Assembly (NCBI RefSeq): GCF_024189315.1
Contig: NZ_JAIZEO010000003.1
Coordinates: 124,001-188,000, forward strand
Direction: 5' to 3'
Source of the DNA: Halobacillus sp. A5
Lineage (GTDB): Bacteria > Bacillota > Bacilli > Bacillales > Halobacillaceae
Length of the DNA: 64,000 bases
Numbering within the stretch: position 1 is the first letter of the stretch; each line of letters starts with the position of its first letter. The notes below the pieces were generated by a model. It ran no database searches. It saw only the letters and a program-made list of their open reading frames with translations, and was not told the origin of the DNA. This document shows, piece by piece, positions 58,052-64,000 of this stretch. The position numbers and the translations under genes were made by a program.

Positions 58052-59146
58052 TTATTTTTTTAACTTTGTGTAAGGACGGAGTAAAAAGCTCGCTGCTTTA
58101 AGAGGATCAATTGGCAGGTCAGAAACAATCTTGTCTCCTAAATAGCCGTCGAGGGAGCGCACGACTTTGTCCAGAGTATCATTAGACAGCGTTTCTAACG
58201 TTTTCCGCAGAACTAGGGAGTTTTCATAGCTCTTTCGGAGAGGTTTCATTAAATCCTCATACCTCCCGAGTCCGCATATATCATAGGCTGCATAGATGCC
58301 GCTCAATATTGACGAGTACTGGCCGAATCCCATAAAAGGCATAAGGGCTCCGTAACAATTTCCGGTGTAAAACGTATTTCCAATACGGGCGTGATTGCAA
58401 ATTCCCATCATATACTTCGTAATTTGAAACTCATCGGTGATAGGAAGAGCCTGTTTTAACTGTGAACTGACGTGGGAATGAAATCTTTCCCACTGCTGAG
58501 TCATGTCAATATCCAGGTTCTTCGGGATATCCGGGAGGGCTATTGTTAAATTGGCCTGGCTGTCAGAAAAAGGGATAAGGTACCCTACTCCATAGGGGGT
58601 GAGGTCATAGTTCATCCATGACATAACGGCATACCGATCGAATTTACCTTCTACAGTGGCGCCTTTTATTGAAACGGTAAGGTCTTCCCTAAAGTTTTTC
58701 GTTTTCTTAGCGTACGCTCCGTCTCCTGCAGCCATCACGACATGCGTGTATTGTCTGACCAGATCCTCATACGAACGGGGAGAGTTAAAAAGGATCGAAG
58801 AATTCTCCAGCTGCTGCTCTAATTGGGATTCAAAGCTTCCCTCTGCTCTCCCGCGTATGTTAGAGAAGCCGAGCTTTCCTGTTAAGGTAGCCTTTTCGTT
58901 CTTGGAATACAATTCTAACTTTTGAAGCGGTGCAATCGGTTTTAAATGAATATCATGTTTCTCAGAGAAATAAGCAATGCAGTCAATTTGGGGATAGATG
59001 AACATAGACAGCATGACTTCCCCGTTAACAAATCGATCACCGACGCGGCTTCGATCCTCGAAAATATGAGGTGTTATCCCGTGTTTTTCTAAAGTGATCG
59101 CGCATGCTAATCCTGATAAACCAGCCCCCATAATGGCAATATCCAC
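58052..59146 (-). CDS. FAD-dependent oxidoreductase of the geranylgeranyl-reductase-like group
   Basis: The product is 364 residues from GTG 59146, behind AGAGGTG; the longer frame has no site. The dinucleotide motif IAIMGAGLSGLACAITLEKH is at the very start, followed by FEDRSRVGDRFVNGE. The later GNTFYTGNCYGALMPFMGFG corresponds to the GD-type FAD segment of this group. HVVMAAGDGAYAKKT is the central ATG-type motif. Relatives reduce isoprenoid double bonds or hydroxylate aromatics; the substrate here is unknown. Confidence 0.75.
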   Translation of the reverse strand: MDIAIMGAGLSGLACAITLEKHGITPHIFEDRSRVGDRFVNGEVMLSMFIYPQIDCIAYFSEKHDIHLKPIAPLQKLELYSKNEKATLTGKLGFSNIRGRAEGSFESQLEQQLENSSILFNSPRSYEDLVRQYTHVVMAAGDGAYAKKTKNFREDLTVSIKGATVEGKFDRYAVMSWMNYDLTPYGVGYLIPFSDSQANLTIALPDIPKNLDIDMTQQWERFHSHVSSQLKQALPITDEFQITKYMMGICNHARIGNTFYTGNCYGALMPFMGFGQYSSILSGIYAAYDICGLGRYEDLMKPLRKSYENSLVLRKTLETLSNDTLDKVVRSLDGYLGDKIVSDLPIDPLKAASFLLRPYTKLKK

Positions 59147-59320
59147 TGTGAACACCTCTTTAAAAGTTTTAAATATAGCTTTTGCTTGAAGTGTGAAGTT
59201 CATGCATCTGGTGACTACTTTAGAAAGCTTTTTAACGGCAGGGTCTCATACTAAGGCAGGGTTTAGATAGTAATAAAAGAGGTTAATGAAAATTGTAATT
59301 GGCTTCGTGATAAAGCAAGA

Positions 59321-59440
59321 GCTGATATATTTCGAAAGTCGCTGATAAATCACAAAAACCGCTGATATTTTTGGAAGATCGCTGATATTTTCAGATCTCC
59401 GCTGATATAATTTTATTTTCGCTGATATCCACTTTGGTCG
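59321..59440 (+). repeat. Six-unit 20-bp array, family B (GCTGATAT)
   Basis: Units start exactly every 20 bases (59321, 59341, 59361, 59381, 59401 and 59421). All begin GCTGATA, five of six GCTGATAT, followed by variable AT-rich sequence ending in C for five units. The array lies in the gap between the flavoprotein gene (divergent) and the YrhK gene. Its sequence is unrelated to family A but the unit length and number are the same. Confidence 0.85.
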
Positions 59441-59468
59441 CCACTTACTAATGAAAGGGGGCTGGAGG

Positions 59469-59756
59469 ATGCCTAAGTTAGGAGAAGACAATAATTATTT
59501 AGACTTAAAGGCGGGGAGGTTTCGTGTTTTTTTCAGGAAAAGATATAAGTTTATTTCTCTCTCTAATGATGTGCTGGTAGGAGTATTTTTTATTACCGGC
59601 AGTTCGCTTAATTTCTTTTCCATTACCGCGTTATATGGTAATTTATGTTACCTTTTGGGCAGTCTGTTCCTTGGTACGCGTCCTGTATTGAAGTTTATTC
59701 ATGATCTTACTTTAAAAAATGAGGGCAAAACAAATTATTCCACAGAGGGCGAATGA
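59469..59756 (+). CDS. yrhK: YrhK family membrane protein
   Basis: The product is 95 residues from ATG 59469, behind TGGAGG. It shows the YrhK pattern: YLDLKAGRFRVFFRKRYKFI, then two membrane helices (NDVLVGVFFITGSSLNFFSI and LCYLLGSLFLGTRPVLKFIH). The B. subtilis homologue is a 96-residue protein of unknown function. It begins 28 bases after the family B repeat array and ends in a weak terminator. Confidence 0.85.
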   Translation: MPKLGEDNNYLDLKAGRFRVFFRKRYKFISLSNDVLVGVFFITGSSLNFFSITALYGNLCYLLGSLFLGTRPVLKFIHDLTLKNEGKTNYSTEGE

Positions 59757-59788
59757 AAATCATGGGGCGAAGCTTCATGATTTATTTC
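59757..59788 (+). terminator. Terminator after yrhK
   Basis: AAATCATG and CATGATTT with an 11-base loop, followed by ATTTCT. Confidence 0.55.
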
Positions 59789-59977
59789 TCCACTGCCGAG
59801 TATAAACAGGAAATCAGCACAATAATTCTATTCTTTCCTCCGTTTTAATGATTACCCACACTTAGTGCTAAAACCATAGGCACAAACAAGCATTTTAACT
59901 ATTAAAGGTTTAATTTTCCCGTTTACTGGAAACTTCTAAAATATAGAAGTCACTACAATATGAAAGGTGGAAGAGCA

Positions 59978-60400
59978 ATGAGTAAAGTAAAAGATGTGAT
60001 GACGACAAACCTTACGAGTTGTAAATCCTCGGATGACCTGGCGACCCTGTCTCGAATGATGAGAGATGATGACGTCGGTTTTGTACCTATTGTAGACGGA
60101 GAAGAGTTCGTTGGTGTAGTGACGGATCGGGATATTGTTGTTAATGGCTTGGCGAAGGGTTCTTCAGGTGAAATTATGGCGTCCGATGTGATGACGGAGA
60201 AGGTTATTACAGGTTACCCGGAGATGGAGATAGAAGAAGCCGCCCGCTTAATGCAGGAACATCAAATTAGAAGACTTCTCATTGTCGAGAATACTTCGAT
60301 CAAAGGCGTCATTACGCTCGGTGACATTGGCTGGCATGGCATAGATGAAGCGGCAGCAGGAATTGTACGTGAAGTTTCTAAGGGAGAAGGAAACAACTAA
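59978..60400 (+). CDS. Two-CBS-domain protein
   Basis: The product is 140 residues from ATG 59978, behind AAAGGTGG. It consists of a CBS pair: VKDVMTTNLTSCKSSDDLAT, GFVPIVDGEEFVGVVTDRDI, then SDVMTEKVITGYPEMEIEEA, RRLLIVENTSIKGVITLGDI. Stand-alone CBS pairs bind adenine nucleotides and regulate partner proteins; in Bacillaceae they often belong to the general stress regulon. A terminator follows. Confidence 0.9.
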   Translation: MSKVKDVMTTNLTSCKSSDDLATLSRMMRDDDVGFVPIVDGEEFVGVVTDRDIVVNGLAKGSSGEIMASDVMTEKVITGYPEMEIEEAARLMQEHQIRRLLIVENTSIKGVITLGDIGWHGIDEAAAGIVREVSKGEGNN

Positions 60401-60414
60401 GAGTGACAGGCGGG

Positions 60415-60451
60415 AAAAGGTACGCTGGAGCAGTCGCAGCGTACCTTTTTT
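60415..60451 (+). terminator. Terminator after the CBS gene
   Basis: AAAAGGTACGCT and AGCGTACCTTTT form a 12-base stem, followed by further T. Confidence 0.85.
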
Positions 60452-60470
60452 AAATAGGAGGGCCAAGGGC

Positions 60471-61205
60471 ATGGATGAACACATTCTTCAACAAATAGAC
60501 CATCGGAGCGCACCTTTACCAAAAGGTCCATGGGTGATGACTCAGAAATGGGAACACCTATTATTCATACATTTACCTGTAGCAAAAGAGGTAGTCGAGC
60601 TTTACATCCCCAACAGCCTTTCAGTAGACACGTACGAAGGAGATGCCTGGGTCACTGTTCTCCCATTTGAAATCAGTGATATGCATTGGAGACACCTGCC
60701 GCCTTTTCCAAAATTGAATACTTACTTGGAACTAAACGTAAGAACGTATGTAAAGCATAACGGGAGATCAGGTCTGTATTTTTTCAGCTTAGACGCCAGT
60801 AACATGCTTGCAGTAATTGGAGCGAGAGCGACAACGCTGCCTTATTATTATGCAAGGATGAATATGGAGAAAATAGGAGACCATCTGAAGTTTTACAGTA
60901 AGCGCCAGGGAAGGACAGGTTCCCTTTTTCAAGGAGAATACCACCCTTCTTCAGAAAAGTACTTACCTCACGAAACTTCTCTTGAGCATTGGCTGCTGGA
61001 AAGGTACTACGCGTGGAGTGCATTCGGCCGTTTCCTTGTGGAAGTAGGAATCCACCATACGAAATGGGAGATTCAGAAGGCGCAGGCTGACGTTGAAGCT
61101 TATCATTTAACCCCGTTTACTTTTAAAGAGATGGCCGCATCATCTCCTCTCATGCATTATGTTTGTGAGAAGCGGGCGTTATTCTGGCCGATCAATCTGA
61201 TTTAA
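60471..61205 (+). CDS. yqjF: DUF2071 family protein (YqjF-like)
   Basis: The product is 244 residues from ATG 60471, behind AGGAGGG; the frame back to 60345 overlaps the CBS gene and terminator. The pattern WVMTQKWEHLLFIHLPVAKE, PNSLSVDTYEGDAWVTVLPF, YLELNVRTYVKHNGRSGLYF and WLLERYYAWSAFG is diagnostic for DUF2071, an acetoacetate-decarboxylase-like beta fold. No catalytic Lys is evident; the function of the family is unknown. The family A repeat array begins six bases after its stop. Confidence 0.85.
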   Translation: MDEHILQQIDHRSAPLPKGPWVMTQKWEHLLFIHLPVAKEVVELYIPNSLSVDTYEGDAWVTVLPFEISDMHWRHLPPFPKLNTYLELNVRTYVKHNGRSGLYFFSLDASNMLAVIGARATTLPYYYARMNMEKIGDHLKFYSKRQGRTGSLFQGEYHPSSEKYLPHETSLEHWLLERYYAWSAFGRFLVEVGIHHTKWEIQKAQADVEAYHLTPFTFKEMAASSPLMHYVCEKRALFWPINLI

Positions 61206-61210
61206 GTGGC

Positions 61211-61330
61211 TTATTGGCGAAAAATGAAGTTTAGGGGTATTTAGAGATTCTTATGGGCTAAAAACACAATTTGTGGGCGAAAAATCTATTTTATGGGCGT
61301 TTACACCGATTTATGGACATTTCCATAAAT
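61211..61330 (+). repeat. Six-unit 20-bp array, family A, copy 2
   Basis: Units start at 61211, 61231, 61251, 61271, 61291 and 61311, with core TTATGGGCGA (variants TTATTGGCGA, TTAGGGGTAT, TTGTGGGCGA, TTATGGACAT). Unit by unit the variable parts match copy 1 (for example AAAAATCTATT against AAAAATCTGTT and TTTACACCGAT against TTTACACCAAT), so the whole 120-bp block was copied, not single units. Confidence 0.85.
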
Positions 61331-61356
61331 AAAGCTGTCGAGAGTTACTCGACAGC
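61325..61356 (-). terminator. Terminator after the DUF2512 gene
   Basis: GCTGTCGAG and CTCGACAGC around five bases; on the reverse strand TTTATTTAT follows. It abuts the repeat array. Confidence 0.8.
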
Positions 61357-61366
61357 CTGGCTTCCT

Positions 61367-61801
61367 CTATCGCTTGTTTTTATCATAAGGTGTGATTTCC
61401 TCGGAAGCTTCCATGCTCAACTGCCCTGTCGTCTTATTAGCGCCTTTACGTTCTCCATTATCATCCAGCGTTCTGCCTACAGACTGATGGAAGAAATATT
61501 CAAAGATAGCTAAAGAGAAGGCTGAAATAAGTGTAGCTGTGAATACATCGTCTTCCACGGTAATCGCATCGGTCATTAAGTAAATTAAAACAAATGCTAA
61601 CACATAATCTGATATGGTGGCTATGGTGTTGCTGGTTCTTGGCAGGATTATACGGTCTCCAAGTACATAAGAGACGATCCCAAGAACTAATGTGATTAAG
61701 AACACGCTGCCAAAAGAAATTCCAAACCCCAGCCCCAGAATAATATAGAGAATGGCTAAACTAAACAAAAACTTCATGCCCATTAGTTTTATATTTTCCA
61801 C
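61367..61801 (-). CDS. yndM: DUF2512 (YndM) family membrane protein
   Basis: The product is 144 residues from GTG 61801, six bases after AGGAGGTG. Four membrane helices are visible with KFLFSLAILYIILGLGFGIS, VLGIVSYVLGDRIILPRTSN and DYVLAFVLIYLMTDAI, the YndM pattern. The C-terminal 35 residues are hydrophilic. In B. subtilis YndM is linked to sporulation or membrane stress; its activity is unknown. Confidence 0.85.
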   Translation of the reverse strand: MENIKLMGMKFLFSLAILYIILGLGFGISFGSVFLITLVLGIVSYVLGDRIILPRTSNTIATISDYVLAFVLIYLMTDAITVEDDVFTATLISAFSLAIFEYFFHQSVGRTLDDNGERKGANKTTGQLSMEASEEITPYDKNKR

Positions 61802-61859
61802 TGTGTTCACCTCCTATATCTCCTATACTTTGTAATCCCTCCCATTTTTATTCGAACAT

Positions 61860-61901
61860 AAAAAAGAACTGTACTCTAAGTTGGCAGTACAGCTCTTTTA
61901 T
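61860..61901 (-). terminator. Terminator after the DUF3231 gene
   Basis: On the reverse strand AAGAGCTGTACT and AGTACAGTTCTT pair, with TTTTT following. Confidence 0.75.
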
Positions 61902-61908
61902 TATCGAA

Positions 61909-62421
61909 TTAATCTTGGTTAGGAACTTTAGTATGAAGTGGAGGAGGTATAATCCAGCCTTTTTCTTTGTTAAGCCTTAAAGCTTTAGCAGCTGCCTGAG
62001 CTTTATTCATATGATATTGACCAAACAGCATAGCGATGTCTTCCCTTGTACATTCAGAAATTATCTTACTGCATGCTGTTAGTCCTGCCGCTATACTTGT
62101 TGAAACCATGGCACTCACTTCTGGGTCACTGAATTTTGCACCGACAGGAATTTCTTCTAAATCTGCTAATGAGCGTTCCGGCGGAGTTGGGGGTAAAGCA
62201 ATTCCGTTCGTTTTCAGAACTTCTTCTATTCCCTCTACCTCTTGTTTAATTCCTTGAGTTAATTCTTCAAGGAATTGCTTAAGTTCTTTGTCGCCTGTGT
62301 GGTTGATGTACGTTTGAAATGCTGCGTAATTTCCTTTGGCAGTTACAAGGTAGGACCACATTCCGAATACTTCTCCGTAATGAAGCGGTTGTTTTTTGGG
62401 GTTACCTGATAGTATGCCCAT
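61909..62421 (-). CDS. DUF3231 family protein
   Basis: The product is 170 residues from ATG 62421, behind AAGGAGTG; the longer frame has no site. It is a single ferritin-like four-helix DUF3231 unit: LHYGEVFGMWSYLVTAKGNY, KQFLEELTQGIKQEVEGIEE, DPEVSAMVSTSIAAGLTACS and REDIAMLFGQYHMNKAQAAA. Many relatives have two such units; this one is half-length. The family is common in spore-formers. Function unknown. Confidence 0.85.
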   Translation of the reverse strand: MGILSGNPKKQPLHYGEVFGMWSYLVTAKGNYAAFQTYINHTGDKELKQFLEELTQGIKQEVEGIEEVLKTNGIALPPTPPERSLADLEEIPVGAKFSDPEVSAMVSTSIAAGLTACSKIISECTREDIAMLFGQYHMNKAQAAAKALRLNKEKGWIIPPPLHTKVPNQD

Positions 62422-62928
62422 AAGCTCACTCCTTTTGAATAATGATAGTACCTTTCTATTGTTCCTACAGGCATTTTTAATATTCACACGAATGGAAAAG
62501 GAGTGAGAAAGAATTAAACTTATTTATTATTAGTTGGAGGTGTATCATATCCATCGGCTGGTGCCGGTAGAAGTTTTACGGGGTTTACCATAAGGCATTG
62601 GGTGCTGTACATCTGAATTGCTCCCGGCTATCTGGCAGTGGAGTCACTCTTCTTGAAGTGGAAGCCACTTCCTGCAATTCGATTGCTAAGAAAAATATAA
62701 CGATGAAACTTTTTCAAAAGAAAAACGTAATAGTGGGGTTTAATGCGCTTGTAAAACGCATGGTCTATCGCGATACGGTCATCGGCCTGTATTTGTGTTG
62801 ATCGCACAATAGTTCAGATTTTACATTCCACCAGCAGCTGGTGGAATGTTTTTTTATATCTCCTTATGAGGCGGGCAGGAAAAAAATCTGCACATATGGA
62901 ATAATAGAGGGGAGGAGGCTGATTCATA
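62422..62928. other. 500-bp gap with a terminator but no recognisable gene
   Basis: A 67-residue forward frame (62598-62801) has no fitting ribosome site. Within it GAAGTGG/CCACTTC (around 62655) forms a hairpin. A strong terminator follows at 62823-62856. The region may be the 3' remnant of a lost gene or mobile element, or encode an untranslated RNA; the sequence alone does not decide. Confidence 0.4.
62823..62856 (+). terminator. Terminator without an assigned gene
   Basis: ACATTCCACCAGC and GCTGGTGGAATGT form a 13-base perfect stem, followed by six T. Confidence 0.85.
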
Positions 62929-63219
62929 ATGAAAAACATCAAGCTGAATAAAGCATTTAACATGGAAGATAGTACCGAAATTAACTTTTCCAAAGGGTTA
63001 CTTATAATTGACGATAAAAGTGAAAATGCGAACTGGAGAGTGAGCTTAGCTAAAGTTCATGACACAGGAGTGTTTTCGTTAGAGGAAAATAATGAAATCC
63101 GTCTGAATTTATTGGACGTGAATGGCCAGTCGTATTTTGGAACCGCTGCTCCTGACTTTATGTCGAGTGATGGCTCGGTGCTAATGAAGTCCAAAGGGGA
63201 GCTTGAACATAAAGAATAG
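62929..63219 (+). CDS. Hypothetical 96-residue protein
   Basis: ATG 62929 follows GGGGAGGAGG. The product is hydrophilic and soluble, with alternating strand patterns (KGLLIIDDKSENANWRVSLA, EIRLNLLDVNGQSYFGTAAP) suggesting a small beta-barrel. No signal peptide, no membrane helix, no family I recognise. It stands alone and ends before a bidirectional hairpin. Confidence 0.6.
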   Translation: MKNIKLNKAFNMEDSTEINFSKGLLIIDDKSENANWRVSLAKVHDTGVFSLEENNEIRLNLLDVNGQSYFGTAAPDFMSSDGSVLMKSKGELEHKE

Positions 63220-63301
63220 ACTGGGTTTCTAGGGGAGATTGTGGCAGACAATAACGAATTAAATTTTGAAAGGCAAATTGTACTTTTCAATTCCACCAAC
63301 A

Positions 63302-63350
63302 AAAATAACCCATCCTGTTTAGTTTTGGGTCTAAAGGATGAGTTATTTTA
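63302..63350. terminator. Bidirectional terminator
   Basis: AAAATAACCCATCC and GGATGAGTTATTTT around a long loop, between two converging genes. Confidence 0.7.
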
Positions 63351-63408
63351 GAGCTGCTGGCCACCCTGCTTCTATTAAGAGCAGTAGAACGGGGCGGAGG
63401 TGGCAATT

Positions 63409-64000
63409 CTATTTAATCGTGTTTCCTCCGTCAATAACAATGTTTTCACCTGTAATTAAGTCTGTGGCATCACTTGCTAGAAACAAAGCAATTGCTGCAA
63501 CTTCTTCGGGATAACCGAAGCGTCCAAGAGGGATTTCTTTTTTAGCTTTTTCCCCTTTTTCTCCACTCCAGGCTTTTTTGCCTAATTCAGTAAGTATTAC
63601 AGTTGGTGATATGGCATTAACGTTTATATTAAATGACGCCCATTCATAGGCAAGGCTTTTAGTTATACTGACAATCCCTGCTTTACTCGCTGAATAAGCA
63701 ACGTGATTGTCTAAGGCTATTAGTGCGGCTTGAGAAGCGATATTAATTATTTTTCCGCCTTGGCCTTGTTCAATCATCACGTTGCCTGCTTTTTGGCACA
63801 TCTTAAAGGAAGCTGTTAAATTAAGGTCTATCGTCGTTTGCCAGTAATCGTCGGAAAGGTTCTCAGCGTCATCAAGTAATGCCACTCCGGCGGAATTAAT
63901 CAAAATGTCTACAGTACCGAAACGACTTCTAACTTCATTAAACGCATGATCAATGCTTTCGTTTTCCATGATGTTGCATTGAATGCCGATGGCTCTCTCT
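63409..64000 (-). CDS. Short-chain dehydrogenase/reductase, 5' end cut by the window
   Basis: About 197 C-terminal residues are visible; the frame stays open to the window edge (residues ERAIGIQCNI precede MENES), so the internal ATG at 63969 is not the start. SDR motifs are VDILINSAGVALL (NAG), the catalytic Ser in IINIASQAAL, Tyr and Lys in AYSASKAGI, and the end DLITGENIVIDGG. The NAD(P)-binding TGxxxGIG is outside. It oxidises or reduces an alcohol or sugar; gluconate-5-dehydrogenase-like enzymes look most similar, without certainty. Confidence 0.85.
   Translation of the reverse strand, partial: ERAIGIQCNIMENESIDHAFNEVRSRFGTVDILINSAGVALLDDAENLSDDYWQTTIDLNLTASFKMCQKAGNVMIEQGQGGKIINIASQAALIALDNHVAYSASKAGIVSITKSLAYEWASFNINVNAISPTVILTELGKKAWSGEKGEKAKKEIPLGRFGYPEEVAAIALFLASDATDLITGENIVIDGGNTIK

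Noticed and set aside
62598-62801. 67-residue forward ORF
   Set aside because: No fitting ribosome site and no recognisable domain; listed only as part of the unassigned gap.
1-64000. tRNA/rRNA genes, prophage, insertion sequences or restriction/defence systems
   Set aside because: No cloverleaf or rRNA signature, no transposase, integrase, methylase or phage structural gene was recognised in either strand.

Overview
The window reads as chromosome of a low-to-moderate G+C, spore-forming, probably halotolerant member of the Bacillaceae (Halobacillus-like). The evidence is the germination hydrolase CwlJ, a YjcZ-type sporulation micro-protein, DUF2512 (YndM) and DUF3231 proteins, a class III (Firmicutes) fructose-bisphosphatase, CsoR/CopZ/CopA, a BirA-type bioY operon, a BCCT transporter, very acidic secreted lipoproteins, and frequent TTG/GTG starts behind strong AGGAGG sites. 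I saw no rRNA, tRNA, intact insertion sequence, prophage or CRISPR array.

Layout. 1-4.3 kb: small genes and gene debris (a cut DUF1048 gene, a frameshifted acetyltransferase, a broken membrane-protein gene), DUF2200, a VOC protein with an AraC regulator, a DUF3221 lipoprotein, and a candidate small RNA at about 4178-4264. 4.5-12.7 kb: DUF2975 plus Cro-type regulator, DUF817, a DinB-like protein, oligoendopeptidase F, cwlJ, a flavin amine oxidase, and a PadR/HAAS pair. 12.6-15.4 kb: a convergent glycosyltransferase and gtaB. 15.5-19.2 kb: a CsoR-controlled copper locus (csoR, a [2Fe-2S] thioredoxin-like protein, copA, an uncatalogued 50-residue membrane peptide, copZ). 19.2-28.1 kb: fbp, a czcD-type exporter, feoA with a two-piece feoB, then a reverse-strand module of a YtkA/FixH-like lipoprotein, a PepSY membrane protein and a Cys-rich DeoR-type regulator.

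28.7-39.0 kb is the most interesting block: an AraC regulator with a degenerate receiver domain, a BCCT (quaternary-amine) transporter, a HutH-like lyase, then hutU, hutI and hutG, and after a terminator a YjiH-type membrane protein. The HutH-like enzyme lacks the Ala-Ser-Gly that forms the MIO electrophile of every classical histidine ammonia-lyase. With a transporter family that carries trimethylammonium compounds, this suggests that the operon feeds on a trimethylated histidine (hercynine) instead of, or besides, histidine: elimination of trimethylamine would give urocanate for HutU/HutI/HutG. This is an inference, not a demonstrated pathway.

39.2-43.5 kb: an AraC regulator with a TIM-barrel isomerase and two Gfo/Idh/MocA dehydrogenases (sugar or polyol catabolism). 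43.7-47.5 kb: a Fur-controlled siderophore-uptake operon without its own ATPase. 47.6-53 kb: small lipoprotein, GNAT and CHRD genes, then bioY-yhfT-yhfS. 53-64 kb: helD (reverse), yjcZ-like gene, hydrolase, DUF1835-like protein, flavoprotein, YrhK, CBS, DUF2071, DUF2512, DUF3231 and a cut SDR gene.

Three intergenic gaps hold 120-bp arrays of exactly six 20-bp degenerate units (19181-19300, 61211-61330, 59321-59440). They belong to two unrelated sequence families that share one architecture. I know of no described function for them. Two long-hairpin (MITE-like) elements and one further structured Bacillaceae-type repeat are also present.
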